A stretch of 21,476 nt of DNA from an uncultured bacterium (GTDB lineage: Bacteria; Actinomycetota; Coriobacteriia; Coriobacteriales; Coriobacteriaceae), in contig CAJMRN010000029.1 of the NCBI GenBank assembly GCA_905215815.1, positions 1-21,476 on the forward strand. Reading direction: 5' to 3'. A program made the position numbers and the translations under genes. The notes under the pieces are model-generated. The model worked only from the letters and a program-made list of their open reading frames with translations. It was not told the DNA's origin and ran no database searches. The stretch's first letter is position 1; each line of letters begins with the position of its first letter. Below, one piece after another: positions 1 to 6,169 of this stretch.

Positions 1-70
1 GATTAATGGATGGAAACGGATGTTCTATCGGGACACACATTTTGTCCTATAAGCCCCACATCCCCTTCTA

Positions 71-137
71 AGTTGCGGTGAAATACGGACTGTTTTTCGG
101 CTTTTATGGCCCATGTAGTCCGTATTTCACCGCAACT
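71..137. repeat. Long palindromic repeat, copy 1 (perfect 21-bp arms)
   Basis: The 21-base arm at 71-91 (starts AGTTGCGGTGAAATACGG) is perfectly complementary to the arm at 117-137, with a 25-base loop between. A diverged second copy lies at 1353-1419. The outer edges also match in inverted orientation: 60-91 resembles the reverse complement of 1399-1430 at about 29 of 32 positions. The copies therefore either belong to a dispersed palindromic repeat family or mark the ends of a 1.37-kb unit carrying the gene at 302-1324. There is no T-run after the arm, so it is not a classical terminator. Its function is unknown. Confidence 0.85.
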
Positions 138-301
138 ATTTGTAAGGTTGGATTTTGATGCCGTTGGGAGGGTCGTAGCGACCGTCTACCGAGAGTGGAA
201 ATATTTTTTGAAGCTCTGACCTGCGGCGTCAAGCTTTTGGTCAGCTTTTGGCAAGTCCTGCGGACGGAAGCATGCGATAGCGTAATGGTATTCTCTCCGC
301 C
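138..301. other. Upstream non-coding stretch, nothing recognised
   Basis: Together with 1-70 and copy 1 of the repeat, this makes 301 bases without a supportable gene. I see a short direct repeat (AGCTTTTGG at 232-240 and 243-251). I see no tRNA, riboswitch or convincing promoter. It presumably contains the promoter of the following gene. Confidence 0.4.
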
Positions 302-1324
302 GTGATGGTTATGGGGTTGGCCATGCTCGATAAAGGCAAACATTTTCCGCAGTCATATGCAAGGATGCTATTCTCGGCCGTTGGAATTCATCAAGATGGA
401 CAGCTGCTTATAACAATTGATCCTTGGGATGAACGCCGTGCGCGTGAGCTTATGCAGGAAGAGCTCATGCTTCGTCTTTACAACCACGTGTATGCGGATC
501 CGGTCTATTGGAATAATCTTGGGGTTGAAGATCGCATCTTTCAGCTGGCATCCGCTATTGCGGTCGTTGAACCGGATGCTGTGTTTTGCGGATCGACAGC
601 AGCGCTGCTCTACGGCATCGGCTCGGCGTATACGCTTCTGGATAAAGTGCAAGTACTGCTGCCACGGTCTACAAGGCGTGATACGTATGAGTTCGTTGAA
701 TACAAACGCTGGCGGGCGGGCGAAGTGTGGCGGCTAGGTCTGTTTACACTGACGGATCCATGTCGAACGGTTGTTGATATCGCCCGAACGAGCGCCTTTC
801 GCTATGCGCTGGGCTATGTCGATGGCTTGGCCCGTGAGTACGATGTCGAACGCGAAGAGCTGCGAGCATATGCGCAGGCAAATTGCCGAGGGTTGCATGG
901 CATCGCGCGTGCTTTTGACGTTTTTGAGTATATGGACGGCAGGTCAGACAATGGCGGCGAGTCTGAGGCGAGAGCAGCGATGATTCTCGCTGGGGTTGTC
1001 GCGCCCGAGCTTCAAGTTGAGATAACGCGACCGGGAAACGCTGGCTATTATCTAGCAGATTATGGCTGGCAGATGTCAGACGGCTCATGGACGCTGGCAG
1101 AGCTGCATGGGCTAGGCAAGTTTGAAGACGAGGCTCAAAATGATCCCGAGCAGGCGGCGGCAAAAACGTATCGAGCGGCCCTCATGCGCGACGCGAACCT
1201 TCGCGCCATGGGCCACAACATCATTCATTTCAAACTCTCGGACACCTACGACGTAGAATCGTTCGGTGCCATGATGCGCGGTTACGGCATTCCGACAACA
1301 AAACCCTACGCCGAATCCCGATAG
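302..1324 (+). CDS. Probable AbiEi-type / DUF559-like endonuclease-fold protein (hypothetical)
   Basis: Soluble protein of up to 340 aa with no signal peptide or membrane segment. The middle (about residues 70-165, with motifs such as FCGSTAALLYG and LTDPCRTVVDIAR) resembles the AbiEi-family antitoxin/regulator fold common in Actinobacteria. The C-terminal part (about 217-290) has an acidic pattern, GGESEAR ... LADYGW ... AELHG. This looks like the E...D...ExK/D layout of Vsr/DUF559 PD-(D/E)XK-like nucleases, but with His where Asp or Lys is usual, so activity is uncertain. Start choice is open: GTG at 302 or ATG at 305, 311 or 323. A GGGG just upstream would favour 323. No AbiEii toxin partner is adjacent. 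The gene sits between two copies of a long palindromic repeat, which suggests an accessory cargo gene. The coding region is solid; the family call is tentative. Confidence 0.6.
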   Translation: MMVMGLAMLDKGKHFPQSYARMLFSAVGIHQDGQLLITIDPWDERRARELMQEELMLRLYNHVYADPVYWNNLGVEDRIFQLASAIAVVEPDAVFCGSTAALLYGIGSAYTLLDKVQVLLPRSTRRDTYEFVEYKRWRAGEVWRLGLFTLTDPCRTVVDIARTSAFRYALGYVDGLAREYDVEREELRAYAQANCRGLHGIARAFDVFEYMDGRSDNGGESEARAAMILAGVVAPELQVEITRPGNAGYYLADYGWQMSDGSWTLAELHGLGKFEDEAQNDPEQAAAKTYRAALMRDANLRAMGHNIIHFKLSDTYDVESFGAMMRGYGIPTTKPYAESR

Positions 1325-1352
1325 CGAAATCGTTCGCGGTCCACCTTCAATA

Positions 1353-1419
1353 AGTTGCGGTGAAATGCGGACTGTTGAGGCCTTTAAAGGCATAAATCAG
1401 TCTGTATTTCACCGCAACT
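1353..1419. repeat. Long palindromic repeat, copy 2
   Basis: The arm at 1353-1373 pairs with 1399-1419. Two positions differ from perfect complementarity, and both leave G-U pairs in plus-strand RNA, so the hairpin is conserved in RNA. The loop contains a second palindrome, GCCTTTAAAGGC, at 1380-1391. The arms are near-identical to copy 1 (71-137), while the loops are unrelated. It lies between convergent genes, which would suit a bidirectional transcription barrier. It ends only a few bases from the stop codon of the reverse-strand toxin gene. Confidence 0.85.
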
Positions 1420-1434
1420 TAGGTGGGGATGGGT

Positions 1435-1911
1435 TTATCTGCGGGGGCGGTGGCGGAGCTTGTCGATGGTGGAGTCGGTGCTGCGGCTGCGGGATTCGGC
1501 GGCGCGGTCGCGGGCGTCGGCAGCGGTTTGGCGCTGGCGGCGGTAATCGATCATGCCTTGGATGATGGGCTTGCCAAAGCTCACGACATCATCGTTGTAG
1601 ATGGCGGTTCGGGCTGCAAGGAGGCAATCGGTAAAGTCCATATGGGTCTTGCCAAAGAGTTTGACGGCAAGGGCGACAACGGTGGGCTCGTCGACCATGA
1701 CGTCATCGAGCAGCCTTTTCATGGCCGCAGCAATTTCAACGCGGGGAACCTTATAGACGTCGCGCAGCGTGACCACGACGCGCGTGATGATTTCGGGGTA
1801 GACACGTGCGGTGCGCGTGGCGATGACCTTGGCGGCGCGCGGTGACAGGACCTCGTCGTCGTCAAGCAGGTAGCGAAGGATGACGGTCTCGTCGATGATG
1901 GTGCTACTCAT
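1435..1911 (-). CDS. PIN-domain toxin (VapC-like ribonuclease) of a toxin-antitoxin pair
   Basis: A 158-aa protein with PIN-domain hallmarks. The N-terminal strand is IIDETVILRYLL, with the first metal-binding Asp at residue 7. Glu follows in YPEIITRVV near residue 40, and a later acidic patch is DFTDCLLAAR near residue 95. PIN toxins are Mg-dependent RNases that cut tRNA, rRNA or mRNA; the target here cannot be read from sequence. The gene overlaps the upstream antitoxin by 8 bases (1904-1911), so the two are translationally coupled. The last ~34 residues (from about RRQRQTAADARDRAAESRSR) are Arg-rich, low-complexity and outside the PIN fold. They are encoded next to the palindromic repeat and may be a 3' end altered by repeat insertion. 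Confidence 0.75.
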   Translation of the reverse strand: MSSTIIDETVILRYLLDDDEVLSPRAAKVIATRTARVYPEIITRVVVTLRDVYKVPRVEIAAAMKRLLDDVMVDEPTVVALAVKLFGKTHMDFTDCLLAARTAIYNDDVVSFGKPIIQGMIDYRRQRQTAADARDRAAESRSRSTDSTIDKLRHRPRR

Positions 1912-2227
1912 GGATATCTACTTCCTCGGGACCCAAAACCGACTCGTCGCTTTCTGTGGCTAGGTATTCAATCCAGGCATTGCGCTCCTCGGAGCGGCGA
2001 TTGGGGTCCCCGTATGCTTTGAGCAGTCCATAGGCGGCCGTGCCGTCCTTGGAGCGCACGGCGACCGGTTGAAATGGGAGCTTGCGCATCAAAATACTCT
2101 GCGCGACAAATAGACGGACAGCCTCGGCGAGCGATGTGCCCATGGCGTCGTAGAGACGCTCGGCATGCTGCTTGTCTTCCTCGCGAATGCGCACCTGCAG
2201 GATGGCTCGTTTTTGAGTCGATGACAT
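1904..2227 (-). CDS. RelB/DinJ-type ribbon-helix-helix antitoxin
   Basis: A 107-aa protein. Residues ~8-50 (ILQVRIREEDKQHAERLYDAMGTSLAEAVRLFVAQS) fit the RelB/DinJ RHH pattern: a β-strand that contacts DNA, then two helices containing G-TSLAEAVRLF. The acidic C-terminal part would wrap and neutralise the toxin. I chose ATG at 2227 over GTG at 2230 because GGGAGG lies six bases before the ATG but only three before the GTG. It is the first gene of a two-gene reverse-strand operon and overlaps the PIN toxin by 8 bases. Antitoxins of this type usually repress their own promoter; a small palindrome at 2278-2291 is a possible operator. RelB/DinJ antitoxins are more often paired with RelE/YafQ toxins, so the PIN partner is a mixed pairing. 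Confidence 0.8.
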   Translation of the reverse strand: MSSTQKRAILQVRIREEDKQHAERLYDAMGTSLAEAVRLFVAQSILMRKLPFQPVAVRSKDGTAAYGLLKAYGDPNRRSEERNAWIEYLATESDESVLGPEEVDIHE

Positions 2228-2277
2228 CACTGGCCTCCCTTAATGAGCGTGCAATTTGAATAGTCAAATACAACATC

Positions 2278-2291
2278 GGCTAATAATAGCC
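2278..2291. promoter_or_regulatory. Small palindrome, candidate antitoxin operator
   Basis: GGCTA-ATAA-TAGCC has perfect 5-bp arms and lies about 50 bases upstream of the antitoxin start, in its probable promoter region. RHH antitoxins typically bind such short palindromes to autoregulate. The assignment is from position and symmetry only. Confidence 0.35.
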
Positions 2292-2452
2292 AATCTTACA
2301 ACCACTACTTTATTGCACTAGAGTAATTGAGTGTAAACGATATTACAAACGTACTACATCCTTCAGAAACGAGCGTGAAATCTCCCTTGGATGTACGCAT
2401 GTAATACACTCACCTTTATAGCTTCTAGAGAATAATTCCAACCTGCCAAAAC

Positions 2453-2478
2453 CCCTGCAATACACCCGTATTGCAGGG
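2453..2478. promoter_or_regulatory. Perfect 11-bp inverted repeat upstream of the formate operon
   Basis: CCCTGCAATAC and GTATTGCAGGG are perfectly complementary around a four-base ACCC spacer. No T-run follows, so it is not an intrinsic terminator. It lies about 180 bases before the first gene of the formate hydrogenlyase cluster, where an operator or an RNA stem would be expected. No regulator gene is encoded within the window, so the factor is unknown. Confidence 0.55.
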
Positions 2479-2541
2479 CCTATGCTCAAGTTTGCCACCT
2501 GCAACTGCGTATATTTAGCCTGTATATCGTTGGAGGATCTC

Positions 2542-2632
2542 TATCGAAGTGCCTGTTTCGCCGCATGCACTCGATACGCCGATGCCGGACCACGGGCGGT
2601 CCGGGGCAACGTCGACAGGGTCTCTCCGGCAT
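2542..2632 (+). promoter_or_regulatory. Structured 5' leader with competing hairpins (candidate cis-regulatory RNA)
   Basis: Hairpin A: TATCGA(2542-2547) plus GTGC(2549-2552) pairs with GCAC(2567-2570) plus TCGATA(2571-2576), with one bulged A. Hairpin B: ATGCCGGA(2582-2589) pairs with TCCGGCAT(2625-2632). A competing hairpin pairs CCGGACC(2585-2591) with GGTCCGG(2598-2604) around a six-base loop. Hairpin B and the competing stem share 2585-2589, so they are mutually exclusive. The ribosome-binding site (AGGAGGGA, about 2640-2647) follows eight bases later. The layout suggests a switch or attenuator controlling the operon. I could not match it to a known riboswitch class. Confidence 0.45.
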
Positions 2633-2656
2633 GGGATTCAGGAGGGAGTGAACAAC

Positions 2657-3175
2657 ATGGGCAATAAACGAGTCGTAGCCGATTCCTCACGCTGCATTGG
2701 GTGCCAAACCTGTATGGCGGCGTGCATCGAGGCGCACGACATCCCCGGCAACATCGCCGCGCCGCGCCTGCGCGTGACGCGTACGTACGAGATCTCCGCA
2801 CCGGTGGCTTGCCATCACTGCGAGGATGCCCCGTGCGCGAAGGCCTGTCCTACGGGCGCCTTGTTCTTTGATCCAAAGAACCATCGTATCGGCGTCAACG
2901 AGGACAACTGCATCGGCTGCAAGAGCTGCGTCATGGCCTGCCCCTTTGGCGCCGTGAGCGTGGCGACCACGCAGGTTCCGGTCTTGATGGGCGACGTTCG
3001 CGTGGGTTCGCAGACCAAGAGCTTCGTGCTCAAGTGCGACCTGTGCGTGGACCGTCCCGGCGGTCCGGCGTGTGCCGAGGCGTGCCCGACCAAGGGCCTC
3101 ACCCTGGTAGACGAGGAGCGCCTGGCAGAACTGACTGCCGAGCGTGCCCGCGCCACCATCGAAAACGAGGCGTAA
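2657..3175 (+). CDS. hydN: HydN/HycB-like four-cluster [4Fe-4S] electron-transfer protein
   Basis: A 172-aa cytoplasmic ferredoxin-like protein, close to E. coli HydN (about 175 aa). Four cysteine groups are visible in order: CIGCQTCMAAC, CHHCEDAPCAKACP, CIGCKSCVMACP and CDLCVDRPGGPACAEACP. This is the pattern for four [4Fe-4S] clusters in the HycB/HydN/PhsB/DmsB family. The role is to pass electrons from the formate dehydrogenase encoded directly downstream toward the hydrogenase, or to assist FdhF maturation as proposed for HydN. The frame is open further upstream, but ATG 2657 has an ideal AGGAGGG site and matches the family N-terminus just before the first Cys motif. A 6-bp hairpin with a GUAA tetraloop (3212-3227) lies between it and fdhF. 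HydN versus an FdhF-dedicated HycB-like subunit cannot be separated by eye. Confidence 0.85.
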   Translation: MGNKRVVADSSRCIGCQTCMAACIEAHDIPGNIAAPRLRVTRTYEISAPVACHHCEDAPCAKACPTGALFFDPKNHRIGVNEDNCIGCKSCVMACPFGAVSVATTQVPVLMGDVRVGSQTKSFVLKCDLCVDRPGGPACAEACPTKGLTLVDEERLAELTAERARATIENEA

Positions 3176-3250
3176 GCGTTGGGGCGACAAGCCCAATGAT
3201 TGTCAAATTAGTACCGAGTAATCGGTAGCAGAAAAAGGAAGGAGGGTGTC

Positions 3251-5473
3251 ATGGAGAAGCATAAAGTGATCTGCCCGTACTGCGGCGCCGGTTGCCAGTT
3301 TAACCTCCTGGTCCAAAACGGCCAGGTCGTGGGCACCGAACCGCTCAACGGCATCACCAACCAGAGCGAGCTGTGCCTTAAGGGCATGAGCGGCTACGAC
3401 TTCATCAACGACACCAAGATCTTGACTCCTCGCGTACTGCACCCGATGATCCGCCGCACTAAGGGCGCGGATCTTGAGCGCGTAAGCTGGGACGAGGCAC
3501 TGGATTTCACCGCATCTAAGATGCAGGCCATAATTGACGAATATGGTCCTAACGCTGTCATGACCACCGGCTCTTCGCGAGGCGGCGGCAATGAGGCGAA
3601 CTACGTCATGCAGAAGTTTACGCGTGCGTGCATCGGCACCCACAGCGTGGACAACTGCGCCCGTACTTGACACGGCCCTACTGTCCTCGGTCTGATGGAC
3701 ACGGTTGGTTCAGGTTGCATGTCATGCTCCATCCCCGGTATGGAGGATGCGGGCTGCATTTTCCTCTTCGGCTATAACCCTGCCGATTCGCACCCTATCG
3801 TCGCAAGGCGTATCGTGCGAGCCAAAGAAAAGGGTTGCAAGATCATCGTCGCCGACCCGCGCCATATCGAAACCGCGCGTATCGCCGATCTCTACCTTCC
3901 GATCAAGAACGGTTGCAATGTTGCGTTCCTCAACGCCTTTGCCAACTGTCTGGTCAACGATGGCCTCTACGACAAGGAATTCGTCGCCGAGCACACGAAC
4001 GGCTTTGACGAGTGGTGGGAGACCATCAAGAACTACACTCCCGAATCCGTACAGGACATCACGGGTGTCGAGCCCGCGTTGATCCACCAAGCTGCCGAGA
4101 TGTACGCCACGGCGAAGCCCTCTGCCATCATTGGCTGGGGCATGGGCGTATGCCAGCAGAAGCAGAACCTGAAGACGGTGCACACCATCGCCTCCATCGC
4201 CTGCGTTGCCGGCCAGATCGGCAAACCCAATTCCGGCCTCGCGCCCGTGCGCGGCCAGAATAACGTCCAGGGCTCCTGCGATATGGGCATGCTGCCCAAC
4301 CTGTACCCTGGCTACCAGAAAGTCACCGACCCGGCGGTGCGTGCCAAGTTTGCCAAGGCTTGGGGCGTACCCGAGGAAAAGCTCCCGCTCGAGGAGGGCT
4401 ATAAGCTCACCGACCTTGGTCACCTGGTCGACGAGGGCAAGGTGCACTGCTTCTACAACTACGGCGAGGACCCGGTGCAGACTGAGCCCGATTCGGCCGG
4501 TATGCGCAAGACGCTCTCCGAGCTGGATCTGTTCATTTGCCAGGACATCTTTATGACGCAGACGACCATGCTCGCCGACGTCATCCTGCCTGCCACCTCT
4601 TGGGGCGAGCACGAGGGTGTCTTTACCGCATCCGACCGTAGCTTCCAGCACTTTGACGCGGCCGTTCCGCCCAAGGGCGAGTGCCGTCACGACTGGGAGA
4701 TCTTCGCGGACCTGTCTACGCGCATGGGCTACCCCATGCACTACGACAACACCGAGCAGATCTGGAACGAGTGCATTAGCCTGTGCCCCAACTTTGTGGG
4801 CGCGACCTACGAGAAGATGGCTCCCGAGGGCGGCTACGCCCAGTGGCCCGTCAAGAGCACCGATGTGAACGACCACGGTACGCCCGACATGTTCGCTGGT
4901 GGCAAGTTCACCACCAAGGACGGTCGCGCCAACCTGATGGCGCACGACTGGGAGGCGCCCTCCGAGCTTCCCGACGATGAGTACCCGCTCATCCTGTGCA
5001 CCGTCCGCGAGGTCGGCCACTACAGCTGCCGCTCGATGACCGGCAACTGCAAGACGCTGGCGCTACTCGCCGACGAGCCCGGCTTTGTCCGCATGAATCC
5101 CGCGGACGCCCAGGCGCGCGGCATCAAGAACGGCGACATCGTCTCGATTCACAGCCGCCGTGGCCAGGTATACAGCCGTGCCGACGTGAGCGACCGTATC
5201 AACAAGGGCACGGTCTATATGACCTACCAGTGGTGGATCGGCAAGTGCAACGATCTGACCATGCACAAGGTCGACCCGGTCTCGCATACGCCCGAGGACA
5301 AGTTCTCCGCCTGCCAGGTCGACGCCATTGCCGACCAGGTCTGGGCAGAGGGCGAGGTCGAGCGTCAGTACACCGAGCTCAAGCAGGCTCTGGTGGACGC
5401 CGCCGCTCCTCAGGACGTTGAGCCCGGCGCCGCCAAGTTCGACGACGAGACGCACGTGAATCAAATCGTGTAG
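3251..5473 (+). CDS. fdhF: Selenocysteine-containing formate dehydrogenase H (FdhF), UGA read as Sec at residue 140
   Basis: Molybdopterin enzyme of 740 aa (E. coli FdhF 715) that oxidises formate to CO2 in the cytoplasm and feeds electrons to the hydrogenase. The gene is interrupted by an in-frame TGA at 3668-3670. The flanking sequence is CART-U-HGPTVLGL, which matches the E. coli Sec140 active site, and the codon number is also 140. A SECIS-like hairpin follows at once, so this is one intact selenoprotein gene, not two fragments. The [4Fe-4S] ligands are C8, C11, C15 (CPYCGAGC) and C42; K44 follows in LCLKG; H141 is next to Sec; R334 in PVRGQNNVQG corresponds to E. coli R333. The ribosome site is GGAAGGAGGG before ATG 3251. 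It is preceded by the HydN-like ferredoxin gene and separated from hyfA by a terminator-like hairpin. Conventional gene calling would split or truncate it. Confidence 0.95.
3668..3706 (+). promoter_or_regulatory. Bacterial SECIS element of fdhF
   Basis: Immediately after the Sec UGA the mRNA can fold TGTCC (3682-3686) with GGACA (3697-3701). The apical loop is GGUCU (3689-3693), with unpaired U residues near the top of the stem. The GGUCU loop at this distance from UGA is the same as in the E. coli fdhF SECIS bound by SelB. The element is inside the coding sequence (HGPTVLGLMDT). Confidence 0.85.
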
Positions 5474-5494
5474 TCCCGTTCTCGTTGGCTTTTT

Positions 5495-5537
5495 GGGCCG
5501 GGCGTCCCGTACGTTCGGGAGCCCGGCCCGTTATTTT
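5495..5537 (+). terminator. Terminator-like hairpin between fdhF and hyfA
   Basis: GGGCCGGGC (5495-5503) pairs with GCCCGGCCC (5521-5529). An inner TCCCG/CGGGA stem (5505-5509 and 5516-5520) continues the helix across one bulged G, with loop TACGTT. GTTATTTT follows. The 14-bp GC-rich stem with a modest U-tract suggests partial rho-independent termination or 3'-end processing. That would let fdhF be expressed at a different level from the hydrogenase genes. Confidence 0.75.
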
Positions 5538-5551
5538 GAAAGGAAGTGGGG

Positions 5552-6169
5552 ATGAACCGCTTCATCGACATCAACCCGGAGAGGTGCATCGGCTGCGGAA
5601 CATGCCAGTCCGCCTGTGCCGACGCCCACCGGATGCAGGGTCTTCAGGATACGCCGCGTCTGGCGCTCGTGAAGACCGGCGGTATTTCGGCCGCCCTTGC
5701 CTGCCACCATTGCGAGGGTGCCCCCTGCGCCGAGGTCTGCCCGGTGAATGCCATCGAGCACGATGGCGATCGCATCCACGTCAAGGAGCAGGAGTGCATC
5801 GGGTGCAGGCTGTGCGCCATCGCGTGCCCCTTCGGAGCCATCCATCCCGATGGCACGTCTATCGCCGGTGTCGCAGGCATGTGCGACCCGACGCCTTCGT
5901 ATCCTAAGTCCCTGAGCAGCCTGCTTACGTGGGCTCCCGGCCAGTACACCTGCGCTGTTAAGTGCGACCTGTGCGCCTTCGATCCGGACGGCCCGCATTG
6001 TGTGGCGGCGTGCCCCACCAAGGCGCTGACCGTCATGGGCGGCGCGGCCGATCGCGAGCTCGACGAGGCCAAGCGCCTGCGCTCGATCGAAAACGGTCCG
6101 GTCGTCGACGTTACCGCTGTGGCCCAGGGCCTGTCCGAGAAAGCAGAAGGGAGCGTAAACAATGGATAG
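5552..6169 (+). CDS. hyfA: Hydrogenase-4 component A, polyferredoxin subunit
   Basis: A 205-aa protein, the same length as E. coli HyfA. Four ferredoxin-type cysteine groups are seen: CIGCGTCQSAC, CHHCEGAPCAEVCP, CIGCRLCAIACP and CDLCAFDPDGPHCVAACP, enough for four [4Fe-4S] clusters. It is expected to link FdhF to the soluble arm of the hydrogenase. I chose ATG 5552, which follows AAAGGAA by six bases; the in-frame GTG two codons upstream is closer to that site than ideal. A linker near residues 110-130 (GMCDPTPSYPKSLSSLLTWAPG) separates clusters three and four and is absent from the upstream HydN-like paralogue. The gene overlaps hyfB by 8 bases, so the two are translationally coupled. Confidence 0.88.
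   Translation: MNRFIDINPERCIGCGTCQSACADAHRMQGLQDTPRLALVKTGGISAALACHHCEGAPCAEVCPVNAIEHDGDRIHVKEQECIGCRLCAIACPFGAIHPDGTSIAGVAGMCDPTPSYPKSLSSLLTWAPGQYTCAVKCDLCAFDPDGPHCVAACPTKALTVMGGAADRELDEAKRLRSIENGPVVDVTAVAQGLSEKAEGSVNNG

Larger units (their letters stand above)
2228..2656. other. Divergent intergenic region between the TA operon and the formate hydrogenlyase operon
   Basis: 429 bases, markedly AT-richer than the flanks up to about 2450. It must carry the promoter of the TA pair (leftward) and of the formate operon (rightward). I find no pair of -35/-10 boxes good enough to call. Structured elements inside are listed separately: a palindrome at 2278-2291, a perfect dyad at 2453-2478 and a folded leader at 2542-2632. 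No convincing small ORF or tRNA was seen. Confidence 0.6.

Noticed and set aside
104..343. Small reverse-strand ORF across the first palindrome
   Set aside because: It starts inside the following gene, runs through the repeat, and has no ribosome site or recognisable domain.
2549..2656. Upstream extension of the HydN-like ferredoxin frame
   Set aside because: The open frame is due to base composition; it overlaps the structured leader, and ATG 2657 has an ideal ribosome site and the family N-terminus.
2542..2656. Identification of the leader as a Moco riboswitch
   Set aside because: The genes fit, but I could not line up the sequence with the Moco consensus by eye, so only a generic structured leader is reported.
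3668..3695. Stop codon splitting formate dehydrogenase into a 139-aa and a 592-aa ORF, as in a pseudogene
   Set aside because: The TGA is at the exact Sec140 position with conserved flanks and a SECIS hairpin, and the frame is unchanged on both sides, so it is a selenocysteine codon.
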